64,000 nt of DNA from Syngnathus acus (Eukaryota; Chordata; Actinopteri; Syngnathiformes; Syngnathidae). How positions within the stretch are numbered: the stretch's first letter is position 1; each line of letters opens with the position of its first letter. Positions 36,730 through 49,037 of the stretch are shown here, one piece after another. Location of the stretch: assembly GCF_901709675.1 (NCBI RefSeq), contig NC_051094.1, positions 7,804,501 through 7,868,500 on the forward strand, in the 5' to 3' direction. Under the pieces are notes generated by a model, which did not search any database, was not told the origin of the DNA, and worked only from the letters and a program-made list of their open reading frames with translations. A program made the translations under genes and the position numbers.

Positions 36730-37504
36730 ATCTTACCCTTTTTAGAAGTGCACAATTGAAAAATGAGAGGAGAGGAGGTCACACTTTTCAATCTGGGTTT
36801 GCGTCTCTTGCAATATTACAGCTTGTCAGCTTTGGGTGAATGCGTGGCCCCCCGTTCGACGCAGCAGCCTGATGTGGAAGAGGACAGTAGAGGTTGCACA
36901 AGTTCAGACTTAAAGATGACACTAATGTGATGAAAGTGGCGTTGATGACATCGAGTCACCAATGATGTCATATTTTTCAGGACGGTCATTTTTCAAAAAT
37001 TCCCAGAGAAGCCAATGCTTTGCAATAATCTATATCAACAGAAAATGTAAAGCTCATACACGATGAAGAAAAAAATAATAATCAAACTATTCATTGATAA
37101 CATTTTTTTTAGTTCTTCAGAATGTGAACAAGATTGGTGACCCGCTCGTGGGAGGGTTAGCAAAAAAAAAATGTGCCTGCTGTTTTTCTTGAAATTGGCT
37201 GTTTGCATCACCAAGCTTTCTCTTCACTGCAGTTTTTGAAAACGACATGACTGAGACAGAGTGAAAGGATATAATTTCCTTTTGGTGGTGATTAACTGTG
37301 TTTTGATTTGTAAAACTTTTTTTTCCCCTGTTGAATACTTCTGTCCATCATTATCGATTGCTTTTTGTGAGCACGAGAGGTGTTGTGCCTTTGAGTCCAT
37401 CTGTCAGTGATGTGACATCAAGAAGGAGCAAACGCAGAGTGCTACCATAGTTTCCGCACAAGCTGCTAGCTGCCAGATGCATGTCACGTGTGTGTTATTC
37501 TCTC

Positions 37505-37600
37505 CATACTTGCACGAGTTTTCTTCAGTATGCTCTGACTTCTTCCCACATTCCAAAGACATCCATGTTAGGTTGACTGAAGAAAAGTGGTCATTTGTTT
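37505..37600 (+). mobile_element. SINE body fragment
   Basis: GAGTTTTCTTCAGTATGCTC, CCCACATTCCAAAGACATCC and ATGTTAGGTTGACTGAAG match the central part of the DANA/mermaid-like SINE (ttctccgggtactc ... cccacattccaaaaacatgc ... aggttaattgaa). Confidence 0.6.
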
Positions 37601-39513
37601 ATTCGGGACATGTGCCTGAGTCCAGCTTCAGCGGATAGATGGAGCAAGACAAAGTGGGACGCTTGACCTTTGCAAGAAGAGGCTGAAGAAGTAGAAATAG
37701 CTGCCCCACTTTCAGACACTCTTGCTGTTGCTAGCCAACAGCGCACCGGGGTACCTAACCTACATAGCTGCATTATCATCCTACACTCTCTCACAAGCAT
37801 GGTCACGGGAACGAGAAGTGGGTGGCATTGAGGTGGTGGTTGGGGCTGAAATCAGGCCGCACATGCTGCAAGCCACTGCTGTGGAGAGTCACCTGCGCTT
37901 ACTAGCCTACCTTGCTAGCGGGCAGCCAGATGCTCTTCTAATTAAGAGCCCATTCACTGAAGAGAGGAGGGGCCGAGCATATGGGAGTCTCCATAGCCAC
38001 TCTCGGTGCTGGCCTTAGAATAAATCACAAGATGTACGCTTGGGCGCGGGCCAGACTTCTTCCTCAATTTGGATACTTTGTTAAAGGAGACTAAGGTCAG
38101 TGTGGATTTACGCAGGATTGAGAAGAGTTCTGGGATTTACGTTTTGGTAGCTATGAATTCATGCAGGGTTTACAAAGGAGTTCTGTTCTCCTGGTGGCAT
38201 CAGAACCGGATTTGCACATAAATCTAAATATGCTGTAGTCTATCACTAACCTCCACTACGATAGTAGTACAGCAAAGTCATAAATACAGAATTTTGGATA
38301 AGAATACAAAATGAGAAACAGTGAATGAGCCGGTAACACAGTGTACCCTCTTGTGCCGCGCAGCAATGTTTTCTTTGAAAATGGCTTTGGAGCAGAATTA
38401 ATACAAAATAATAACAGGAAGAAGAGGAAATCTGGGTGTAAATTGCTACCAGGACAGCAGCATAATTTAGTAAGCTAAATGGATATATAAAGCTCAAAAT
38501 AGCTTATTTTTGAAAAAAAAGGGCAGTTCCAAGACAGCCTCTCCAAAAGAATGCATTAGAATGCTTTCAACTTCTGACAGTGCTGATGATTATTCTATAC
38601 CTGAGGAAAATATTAATTTGCCACTGAGAAATGTGTGTAAAAATTGTTTCTGTGCCCACAGATGGAATCTAGTCACAGCAGCAAGTCATTCTCAATGTAC
38701 TCCTGGCGTGCATTAAATCAAGATGTGAGCATTAATGAAATTAATGAAAAATTGATCAGAGGAGCGCAAAAACCTAAAGGAACTCAATAATTCAAGTTCT
38801 AGGAGAGGACTGATTAAAAAAAATTAGCACCACACTTGAGGGCTCAATTTGTTAAAAATTAATAATAATAATAATTGTATTGTTTGTATACAAACATGTC
38901 TGGAGTGTCATCGATTAAGTGCAAAATTAAACAATTAAATCTTTTGCTAGCAGCCTGTTTTTGCAAATATGATCGTCTGTGAGCAAGTCATTACGGCATC
39001 ATAATTATTTACATACATTTATAAAATCTAGTAATTTCATCCAATGTTACAAATGGAAATCACGTTCGAAGTCATCCTTGATGCTTTACATACTGTTATG
39101 TTAAATGAAGAAGTTTTAACGAGGAACCAGGGAACTATTTTAAAATGCCCCAAAGATACATATTCCGAATAATGTCACCTTTAAATCATAACATTCCATA
39201 ACATCGATGTACACAACACAAAAGGTCTGAATCAAAAAGCCCTGATAGCATGCCCACAAGACAAAGTGAACAAAACATTAAGAAATGAAGCTTTAACAAA
39301 CAAGTAGCTCAGCTAAATGGATTCTGCGTTAATGGCATTGCCGTGCTTATAATTGAATTCCGCCATGAGGCATGACAACACACATAACACGATAATGACT
39401 TGATGCTACTGTCTGTGGCATAAACGCAACTTATTTCACTCAAGCTACTTTGACGTTTTTCAAGACATTATTGACTTGGCTAGCCGCCCACTAATGGCTG
39501 CGACGCAAAAAGC

Positions 39514-39514
39514 A

Positions 39515-39546
<32 letters not shown>

Positions 39547-39547
39547 C
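39514..39547 (+). repeat. (CGCA)n(CA)n compound microsatellite
   Basis: ACGC units grading into AC units, possibly by CpG decay. Confidence 0.93.
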
Positions 39548-40840
39548 CCAGGCGATGACAAATAGACACAAGGCACTCGCCACGTCACACGCAAAGCCTC
39601 ACTTTTTTGCGTGCTCAAGCCGACAGAAGCGACGCGCATTCAATAGGGCGAGGCCATCACTGAGTGTATTATTGGAAAAGCATTAGTGGGAGTAGGTGTG
39701 CGCCGCCAGAAGGGTGTAATAAAAGCCTGAAATGTGGGTAGAAAAAAAAAAAAAAAAAAGGAACAGATTAATATGTATAAATGACATCAGGTCAAAATGA
39801 TGGAGATTCAGCACTGCAAATGCAAACACAAGTGTGTGTGTGTTGACCACATTTTGTGCGATCTACAACCAACACGGACTAGAAACTCAAATGTACAGTT
39901 CCCTCTATGGGTTCTCTCTTTAGTTCAGATATTGGCAGTATTTTTTTGGAAAGCTGTCAATATGGAGAACTATTTTCAAAACGGCTGACAGTGAATGAGT
40001 TAACAGCCTAGTTATGAAGCCATCAGCAAGTGAGCTACGAGCTAACCAGGCTGCAGGTATGTGAACCATCTGTAGTGTCTAAATTGAGAGGTGAATGCTG
40101 GTTCAAGGGGACTGCGTGCACATAAATCCACCTTCACGTTCGCTTTGAACCAGAAGCTTTAATGACCGCGCGTAATTGCAAATCAATCAGCTCAGGCTCC
40201 CCATTCGATATGATGCAGTCTATATGTGCCAGTTAAAAAGTGTTGGGAACATGAAGACTACTCTAAATTCTGTAAGTCGGAAAACACACACAGGGCCATC
40301 TGTCATCTCCATCTGTAGCACCTGAAGCTCAACACTGTGGCGCTGGACAACATTAACTGGTGGAGGAGAGTCAACGCAGGTCGCTTGCTTATGGTACCTC
40401 ATGTCGCACTTTACAGCATGCTGATAGTCGGATTTTATTCGGGTGACCGGTTATATCACACGTCCTATTTTCAAACCAAGTGCTGCAGTCGTTACTTATT
40501 TTGTCGCCAGTGTATCAGAAAGGGAAAGTGACCCAAACACAACGACCCTGTTTCCAGCACAGGGAGACATTCATTACGTCGACAGCGCTCCCATAATGTC
40601 AGTTGGTGGTAAAGCCATGTCAAAGGCAGGTAAAATGCGTCACGCAGTGTCCTCCCTACTGAGCATTGTGGAAATTGAAGAGGAGGTAGGTAGGTAGCGG
40701 ACAAACCGATGAATGTCACAGCATTTTCACGACTGGACATATGATGGATTAGAGCTTCAAAAGATGCTCTTAAGGAGATGGGAAGGAAAGTAAAGCAAGA
40801 GAAGAGACTCGGGCTAAAATAGATTCTGGAGCTTGCTTAC

Positions 40841-40921
40841 CTCTGGCCCCATGTGCTCCGTCTGTGTGGCACGGTCGCTCACGTGGCAGTCTTTTATCTT
40901 CAGGGCGGCTTTGGCACTCTC
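40841..40921 (-). CDS. ccser1: ccser1 internal coding exon E (81 nt, ATQTE exon)
   Basis: This exon is shorter than any long-ORF cut-off and was found by reading splice sites. On the minus strand it follows acceptor TTTGTTGTCCTTACAG and ends CCAGAG/GTAAGC, a strong donor. The 27 codons read ESAKAALKIKDCHVSDRATQ then TEHMGPE. The charged helical start continues the exon D coiled coil, and SDRATQTE corresponds to the DKSTQTELLG segment of mammalian CCSER1. Both ends are phase 0 and compatible with exon D and the terminal exon. TQT-type motifs are often dynein light-chain LC8 anchors, and K/R-x-T-Q-T fits the consensus here; binding is inference and untested. Confidence 0.9.
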
Positions 40922-43900
40922 CTGTAAGGACAACAAACAAACACGTAATCAGCCGCCCAAAAATGCAAAAAGGGCACATCAAATGGAGTGAATCAAAACA
41001 AGTGCACAATGTTAGCAACCTTCAACATGCATTCATCCTTTGGTGTGTATATGGAAAAGTCATGAAGTTCACTTGAATGTCCTTCTTGGGGATTTACAGA
41101 ATGTCCAACATTTCCACTTTTACCCTGACCACACAAAGTTGCAGACAGCCATTTTATGTGCATGGCAATGTTTGTAGAAGGTTGCACGTTCCTTGGAATT
41201 CTGCACTGCTTACCCCGGGAGCCTTTTCTTCTACACAGTAATAAATTATTGTGACGCCCCTGCTAGCACACAGAATGGACTTGATGTGGTGTGGACTTAA
41301 ATTGAAACAATTGAATGAATTAGGAATGCTGGGAGAAGTTAAGATTTATGTATCATAAGTTGCTGGGCATTCTTTAAGAGACATATTTCCCCAATCTCAT
41401 CAAGGGAAAAAAATCTGGTCAGAATTATTTGAAGTGTTAGCTGCTAGGGCCAATTGAACCATGTTGCTAACCAAAACAGCAGCATCTAAATAAGTCTTTC
41501 GAGAGATTTGGTGTAAAGTCTGCAAATAGTGGTTTATCAAAATGAAACTTGTCCTCATCCAATCCAACAACAAATTTGTCCACAAGTTTCATGTGTTTTA
41601 AAAACGTCTCACCGCCCGTTTGAAAAGCCAGTCTGCATTTTTACAGCGCTACGTCGTGGGCTGAAGTAAAGTCCTTTCAGCAGAATGCATCGGCGAGGAA
41701 GAGCGGGAAAGCTGTTAAAAGTGACAGCCAGTGATGGCCGGCCTGTGAGCAGGTCCTTGTAGGAGATAATTAATAGGTTTCCACTGGCAGATTTACAGAC
41801 GCGGACGGGTGGAGCTTTGGCTACGAATTGCCTTTTCCTTCAAAGTGGCGCACTTAAACTTGGCAGCGGCAGGCAAGGTTTCCGCTCTCTTTCCCTCTCC
41901 CCAACATAGGAGGTACACGCCAGCGAGCTCGAAAAGCTCGTCTCTGTCAATTTAACAAAATGAAATGCAGCGTTGGTCTGGGGTTTGTAGGTTCAGTGTA
42001 CTTTACACAGCTTCTGAAGGAAAACTGAATACAGCTGGTGAAAAGAGACGCGAGTCAGAGATTTTAAAAGATACTTGAACCATGAATAAGTAGGAGGCAG
42101 GTAAAGATATGTTGTTTTTGGTTTTTTTTGCTTTCTATCCTGTGTTGTTGTTCTGCCGACAAGGAACGTGTCCAAGTCAACCAGTTTTCCAGAATTTGAG
42201 GCAACATGTTGAATGAATGTTGATAATATCAATAAAAAGAAAACAAATGTTCATTCGTTATAGTCTCATAATAGTGTTGTTTAATAAAAGTCTTTGGGAT
42301 TAACCTGCAAAAAGATTGCTCATCAAAATTTGAAATTAGCTTATCAAAAATTGGTTGTGTCACAAACCTGCTTCTCAATCAAAGAAATATATAATCAGAG
42401 CCGAAAAGGTTTGAGTTTATTTGTGGCACGCGGCAACTCAATGGGACACGGCATCTTTTAGAGGGATCCATCATGCTCTCTGCTGATTATAATTTGGTTA
42501 GTTATTAAAGTATTAACATGTGCACCATATTAAATGGTCCTTGTCAGAACAGGTAAGCGATGCAAGTGTCAAGGACAGCTTGATGAGAAAGAGGAATGAA
42601 GGCGGCGTTAGATTCAAAAGACTGAGAGACAAAAGAAGGCTGACAAGATTGAGATGCGAGCGGCACAGACAGCAAATCAGAGAAAGATGCCAAATGAGAC
42701 TCAAGTCAGTGGCTGGTGACTGGCATCTCTCATTATGCTCCGCCGTAGGACGCCGGCACATTATCCTATTGAGGCCTGGCATCATGTCCGCGTTGTGCCG
42801 CTTCGATAGAGCAGGTGACAAATGACGGACAAACAATGATGACAATATTGTGGCAAACAACACTTAAAGGGGGTATATTGTGGGGAAATGGACTTTTTAA
42901 TTGCTTGTGTAAACAGAGTTGGGTCTCTGGAGTGCCTGCCCGCCTATCAATTGGGAAATTAAACAACCAACCCAATTTTTGATGCGTGTGTTTCTGAAAA
43001 CGTGTCTGAACGAGCATGCACTTCCAGTTTTGTAACAGAGGTGCTAACTTGCGTAACTGCCCTTGACATGATCGGCTAGGCTGACTGAAGATTCAGAGCC
43101 ATTTTCAAGCATTACATTGACATGTGTTTCATTAGGGGTTTTTTTTTTTTCTTCAATAATTCTGTTAAATCACAATTCAGGAGTAATGTTGGTTAGTTTT
43201 AAATTGTCATTATTACTCTTGTCAAATTCAAGTTATTAATCGGACTCGCACCCCAAACCTCTGTTCCCTATTTGTGTTAATGTCAGCAAATGAAAATTGA
43301 ATTAATTTGCATCTTGCGCATGTATAATATAGAGTCATTTCTTTGATCATCAGTTATTTCACCTTTATTTTTCGTCTTTTGAGTCACTGCACTTTTGAGT
43401 GGTATTTAGTATAAAGAAAACATTTGTAGTCATTAACAGAAAAGTTTGACACATTTAAGTTTTAAAGAGGGCTAAAAGAAAAAATCCCACGATCCACGCT
43501 TCAAAGCTAATTATGCCTTAATTCACATGCATTAAAACTGCGTCAAAACATTCTCGTTGTTTTAATAATTTAATCCAAAAGTCGAGGAAAGTGTGCCCAT
43601 AGTAAATTTATAAGAGCACATTTTAAATGTTTTAATGTCTGACGCCGTTCATCCATAAAAAATATTAATAGCCCAAGCCACAAATTGTATTTTATTAACT
43701 GCATATGGGAGTCTGTTTGCTCGCATTGTGCGCTATTAAATAGAAATGATGCAAAACAGCAAGAAACAAGTCGTTTAAGACTTCGGGTAACGTTAGAGCA
43801 TCTTTAAAACTGCGCGTTGAACAACATATGAGAGGTCACCGTGCTTTTATTCCTCTGATATATAGTGGACGGACGGAATGCTGTTATGGTTTAGCAACAG

Positions 43901-44363
43901 AGTTCAGCTTGGCTCAGCAGTTAACTTTTTATAAAGGATATATATATCATGGAAGATACTTTTGGAAATGACTTACACACAAATATTTGTGTCTCGGGAG
44001 TATTTGGTGATTTGTGTTTGCTGATGTGTCCACAACAGGCAACGGATCTGCCACATTACAGATAATTACACTAAGTTACTACCTGCTGGGGGTTTTTTTC
44101 CCAGAGAGGAAAAAGGATTTATTTGTCAAAAGTGAACGACACATTCAGCAACTAATTGGGGATGTGGTCCATTAGAAACATAGACACTATTTATTTATAA
44201 AACACATGTCAATTATGCATGATGAAGCTATTTGGTCATTTGGACCTATTTGCTTCGTAACGCTCTCCCCCCATAATCATCGAAATTGAGGGAAAGCTTT
44301 TCCATCTCCAATAAAGATTATAAATTCAAGTCCCCTCGATGGTGTACGCATAGAGATTTTTAC
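40922..44363 (-). other. ccser1: ccser1 intron D-E
   Basis: Donor GTAAAA follows 44364 and the acceptor is at 40922-40923. I see no gene and no clear transposon. The blocks at 41620-41880 and 43460-43880 are repeat-poor and rich in homeodomain-type ATTA/TAAT and CATTA words, which makes them candidate conserved elements. A T-run sits near 43137-43150. Confidence 0.85.
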
Positions 44364-44441
44364 CAGTTCACTCTGCAGTCGGAAAATCAGCTCGTCTTTC
44401 TCCTTTAGTTGCTGCAGCAACGTCTCCTCTCTGCTCCAGTC
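44364..44441 (-). CDS. ccser1: ccser1 internal coding exon D (78 nt, coiled coil)
   Basis: A phase 0-0 exon of 26 codons, between acceptor TTCTTGTCTTCAG and donor GAACTG/GTAAAA. It encodes DWSREETLLQQLKEKDELIF followed by RLQSEL. The KEKDELI-x-x-LQ-x-EL pattern matches the CCSER1 coiled coil (LKEKDELISQLQEEL in mammals), with leucines in heptad-like spacing. It follows the SPASS linker exon and precedes the ATQTE exon, the same order as in the mammalian protein. Like exon C it is 78 nt, so skipping it keeps the frame. Reading through the donor would add 28 codons before a stop. Confidence 0.93.
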
Positions 44442-47400
44442 CTGAAGACAAGAAACAAGACAGCTTGTTGCATATGTACTCAAACATGACACTCAAAGCT
44501 GCAGTTTTATGAAGTCAAATATGTTGTTCCGTTGTTGTTGCGTTATGGCATATCTGAAACTTCACATTTTATCTCGCAACAAAAAAATGGACCGATTGAA
44601 GACACTTGGAGTCCGTTCTGGAAAAGTAAAAACACGAGTGAAAAGTAGCGATTTTATACACGCATGGGAGACAGAGTCTCTGTGGACCTTGCAATGTTTA
44701 GAGTTTCAACTCCGAACATTCTGTAAAGTAATGAGACTTAACCAGGTTCCATGCAAAACAATTTAGGAAGTATAACTGCCAGCTATAATATTACTTTTGC
44801 ATAGAAAACAGCTTCACCTTCTTGTCATCGCAACCTTTCAGTCTTTCCGAGATAATTTGATGGAATTATCATACCTATAGTCATAATTAAATACGTATTT
44901 AGTTACATAATTACGTTGTAAAGTATATATAATTTTTGTCGGAGGATTTCAGGCAACATGCTGGCTTTTTGTAAAGTTTGAAATACGAAAACATGGCATT
45001 TCCTTCCACTTTTATGCGGATGTCAGTAAGATCTATGTCCCGCTGAGCGAGAAATGATGCGTTCTCCTGCAGACCAGACGCTACTGGAAGTGGCGAGGAC
45101 TAAGCGGAGCCTCAGAGGGGATCGAGCCTTTTCTGTTGCCGATGCTTCCCTCCCTAATTAGCTCCCCTTGAAAGTTAGGAAAGGCCCATCATTGTCCATT
45201 TTTAAAAGTCATTTGGAGACTTATTTTTATTCTTTGGATTTTGAAACTGAATGAATGAATTTGTGTTTTCACTGTCTTTGTGGTTGTCCCATTGCGATAT
45301 GTGAAGCACTTTGTTCCAACTGCAGCTGTTGTAATCCTCACAAGCTTGTTTGCTAAAAAAAAATGCTACACAGAGTGAAATTTTGTCAAAGGATAAAAGG
45401 CTTTGGGAAGAAAAAGTTAGAAAGACAAGTTTGAGAAAAGTAGACAGGTGGTCAGGTAGCCATTACTTCTTCAGAAGAGAAAAATGGACAGGAAAATGTA
45501 AAAACACGGGAGAAAGGGGACAAGATGAGATAATGGATAGAGGGCAGGAGAAGACGGAGAGGGCCTGAGGCAGACCATGATGGTGTCTAAGGGATCCTTG
45601 GAGAGTCATCTATCTGAATGGACAGCCGGCAAAGTCAAGGATATATAACTTTAACATTGCCCCTCGAATCAGCCTCAAAAAGCATGAATCTTTTATATGT
45701 TTTTTTTTTCTCCATCCACACAAGTTTTCTTCTCAATATGGTGATCCATGCTTTTATTTGATACTAAATTAATTCAGTAATTAAAGTGTTTGGTTCGGCT
45801 TTGATCTTGTGTCACGATTAGTTTAGATTCATTACTTTCTCTGTCATGTTCCATCCGTAATTAATATATGATCAAATGTGGTCGCGGCTGGACAAAATCT
45901 GTTAGGTCGATTTGGCTTTGAGCAACCCCTCAAAATGTGTCAAATGAGCCAAAAATGTCTCCTTCGAATCAAAATGGCTGAATTCAGGTTTATTAAAGGA
46001 GACTTTTGTACACAGACCAAATTTCAATATAGAAGGGGAACATGGCTTCAGGGGCCAAATGAATTTGGTTGACACTGGTGAGGGTTTTAAAAAAAAAAAG
46101 GCAAACTCCCCTTAAATACCCGAGTGCACTTAGAAATTAATTTTGATGCCTTAACTCTAGAGTGCCGGTGTTGCGAGACCCAGACCGTGCTCCCTTTTTT
46201 GAATTTACAAACGATCACCTTGCTTGAATAGCTTCTACGCTCTGACATGCTGCCGCTCTGTCTGCCCACTTAAAGCGGCTCTGGCACTCCCATTTCCGAA
46301 CGTGCCCTTTTGGTCTTGTGTTTTTTTTGTCGCTTGATTCATGATCAACCTGCCTACCACATTCTCAAAGGCTAGAAAAGGAAGAGTCAATATTTAAAGG
46401 TCATGCCCACGACATCTTGCAACATATCATCAGGATGAACACGTCTGAAAAATCTGGTGAGCCTTTTCCTTTTTGACATCCCCAATACCCATGAAACTGC
46501 ATATTGTGAAACAAAAACTAAAGTTTGGACAAAGAAACAGCGACATGCTTTTTAACTCAACCATCAGGTTGTATTCCGGACAATCTCTCAGTACTCCATT
46601 GAATGGTAAAAGTGGAGCATAAGAATGTATTTCTAAAATAATGTGATTGGAACTGCCTCAGCTGGGGGCTGAGGGAGGGAAGAAATCTGATCAGAATCAA
46701 CGGAGTGCAGCCACTTAATGTGATTTTGTGCCACGGTTGAAGGCACCCCATGCTCGCAATCAGAAGCCTGCTGAAGAGGCCGTGGAGATGAATTAGATTC
46801 CTCAGGTTAGCAGAAATGATTCCATTTGCTCACATTCAGTGCACGCTGGCACTTAGAAATCATTAATGCGTTGCACAAGCGTTTCCTTCCATAGGTTTCG
46901 TGAAACGTTATGGATGAATATAGTATAATAACTTGTTCCTCCTTAAATAACTTACCTACCTGCCTTTTGCATCTGATGAAAAGTTGTAATTTATTGCGGA
47001 TTTGAAGCGCAAGTCAAAATTGTTTTTCCTTTTTATACTCTTTGAGCTGAAATCTTATGAGGGCCCAATAATGATGATTTAAATGTTTTGATAGCATATT
47101 TTGTTCATAAAATTATAATCTTGTGGTACTTCACTCCCAATTATAGCTGATCAATCGAAATGAAGCAACACAATGTTAGAAATTGGGAGTTACATTTTAT
47201 TCCAAAGCTAAAACGTGTCTAATAATTAAATTGTGTTTGTGCTTTCTATTTTAAAAAAAAAAAATCTCTCAGTGTCTCACTCTCCAGTCTTCATCTTTTG
47301 AGTCTAAAATTGAGTTGTTGTAATGAATAATTGAGATGCAAAAGGCCTTTTCACATTTCATTATTTTTGGCTTTTCATTCCAACCCAGCAGCTCATATCA

Positions 47401-48959
47401 AGCATGTTAAAAACTGGAGGGGAAAAAAGAACTATTATAGTCTTGTCTCACACAGTCATCATTATGCATAGCACTTGGAATGGAACAGACTCAGGGCAAT
47501 TGTATTTGTTTCAATCGGGAAAAGTTGATTGGGAGGTTGTCGACGGAGCAAATTAAACTTTGAAGTCAAGGAGCAACTGTTTTCATACATGCTGTTATGA
47601 CACGGCTGTACTCTTCAATAGGAAGTGCATCCTCGGTGAGGGCTACGTTCCATTATGCATTATTAATTTCAAATTCTGACACGGTGATGAATGCCTCGCC
47701 TATAAAAAGATGTTCCCAGTGTGCCTTGAAACGAGAGGTGAATGTACACAAATGTCATTTAAATTACCTGTGCCGTCCTAGAACGCTCCTCTGAATACAC
47801 ATAATGAGCGGGCGCTCTTTAACGCACTAAAACGTTGCAACTAGGGCAAATAAAAAAAAAAAAACTAAACTGGGGCGCTGTGTGACACTGCAGCCTCTCA
47901 GGTGACTCGCTGAGATTATTTTTACTCCAACAGACATTTACTTGAGTGCCGGACAAATTCTCATCTTCTCACTCCTCGGCTGATCCATAGTCGCTTGCCC
48001 TGAGCCATCTTAAATTTGACCTTAAAAAAAAAAAATCTTTAACTTTCTACTCGCCATTCCTTCGACTAAAACACTGTCCTGTTCTCGGCGTTTCACAATA
48101 TTTCATCACTCCTGCTCACGCTCAATCCATCAAACTGACGAGCGACAACTCTGCACACACTTTGTGACATTCGCTCAGTCATTCCCTGGATGCATGCGGC
48201 ATATTTTGGGCGCTCCGTATTCGTGGCAAAGGTTGCTATGGCTTTTTGTCATTCTCTTTTACCTTGTAGAACAAAACAAATAGCAATGACATTATTCAAA
48301 GACTTCTGCACTGATGGAAGGTCAGTCTGAATTTTGTGGTAGATGGTACAATGATAGTGAAGCTTTTATTTTCTAATCTAATAATAATGTTCCTCTCTCA
48401 TGGAGCAGAAACTCTTTCCTGTAGTGTCGTTCAAGACACATTTGTTGGCTATTAGTGACGGAAATGCAACAGAAAAACTGTATACTATTGTATATATATG
48501 GACGAAAAATAGATATTGGACGATATTGTTCTTATTAAAAGTTGTCTTTAAGACCAGTACCATTATTATCCCAAGGGGGACTCATTTTCTCAAAATAAAC
48601 GACAATACAATAGTATATTTTGTCTTGTTTATCTGCCTTATTGAAGTTCAATGTCATACTTCAGTGTAGGAAATTAGCCCTCACTGTGCATCTCCAAAAG
48701 TCACTTTTTTTTTTTTTTTTATCAGCCTCCGCCTTACATACCTTTCCTCCATGTGAGCTGTTTGCACGTGAGCTTCTGTATTCAAGCTGTGTCGCAGCCT
48801 AAATTTCTCCCACTGATCATCCATGTGGGTCAATAAAGAGGGCGCGCATGTGTAATTGTTCTGTGAAACTAAGTTGCTGTCCAGCTGATCCTCGGTCAGC
48901 CCATTTAACACACTTTGGCCATGAGGGAACAATTTTAGATAACAAAAATATGGATTTAC
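44442..48959 (-). other. ccser1: ccser1 intron C-D
   Basis: Donor GTAAAT at 48959 to the acceptor at 44442-44443. It contains a LINE 3' end (about 45060-45340), A- and T-homopolymers (near 45697, 46090, 47250, 47850 and 48025) and a repeat-poor TAAT-rich block at 47590-47720. There is no coding evidence. Confidence 0.85.
45060..45340 (+). mobile_element. non-LTR retrotransposon 3' end (L2/CR1-like)
   Basis: GGGGATCGAGCCTTTTCTGT reads GDRAFSV, followed by an 'A-x-A-S-LP' context, matching the C-terminal end of LINE reverse transcriptases of fish (DRAFSVAAPxLWNSLP-type). Downstream is the familiar tail: TTTTTAAAAGTCATTTGGAG (FKxxLKTxLF-type), 'tttttattctttggattttgaaactga', then 'gtgaagcactttgttccaactgcagctgttgt'. 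The copy is truncated and frame-disrupted. Confidence 0.6.
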
Positions 48960-49037
48960 CTTCAATGGAAGTGATTTTTCACTGCAGGGGCTAATGGGTA
49001 GAGACTGAAGACTGCTGGCAGGACTTGTCTCTGTGCT
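48960..49037 (-). CDS. ccser1: ccser1 internal coding exon C (78 nt)
   Basis: A phase 0-0 exon of 26 codons, between acceptor CTTATTTTACAG and donor TTGAAG/GTAAAT. It encodes STETSPASSLQSLPISPCSE followed by KSLPLK. The S-x-x-S-P-A-S-S and SLPISP motifs match the linker directly after the QDCTAVKTLLL segment in vertebrate CCSER1 (SADMSPASSTTSLPVSP in the mammalian protein as I recall it). Its several SP/TSP sites suggest a phosphorylatable linker between two helical segments; that is inference. The length is a multiple of three, so skipping this exon would keep the frame and remove only the linker. Confidence 0.92.

Larger units (their letters stand above)
8694..40840 (-). other. ccser1: ccser1 last intron (about 32 kb)
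   Basis: The intron runs from donor GTAAGC at 40840 to the acceptor at 8694-8695, phase 0. No coding exon could be supported inside it; the mammalian protein has sequence here that does not align with the fish terminal exon, so a missed small exon is possible. It holds a CpG-dense patch (8955-9240), SINE fragments (13866-13945, 18135-18200, 26147-26330, 29755-29945, 37505-37600), a hAT-like remnant (22905-23223), a diverged tandem duplication (12844-13048), a zinc-finger-like relic (26650-26850), a repeated-motif array (27740-28210) and many microsatellites. Compact, low-repeat stretches at 15560-15720, 20620-20790, 21700-22140 and 34200-34600 look like conserved noncoding DNA. Elsewhere I see only ordinary AT-rich intron. 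Confidence 0.85.

Noticed and set aside
37722-38018. 98-codon plus-strand open frame in a GC-richer patch
   Set aside because: No recognisable domain, no convincing splice sites, and codon content looks incidental. Left as noncoding.
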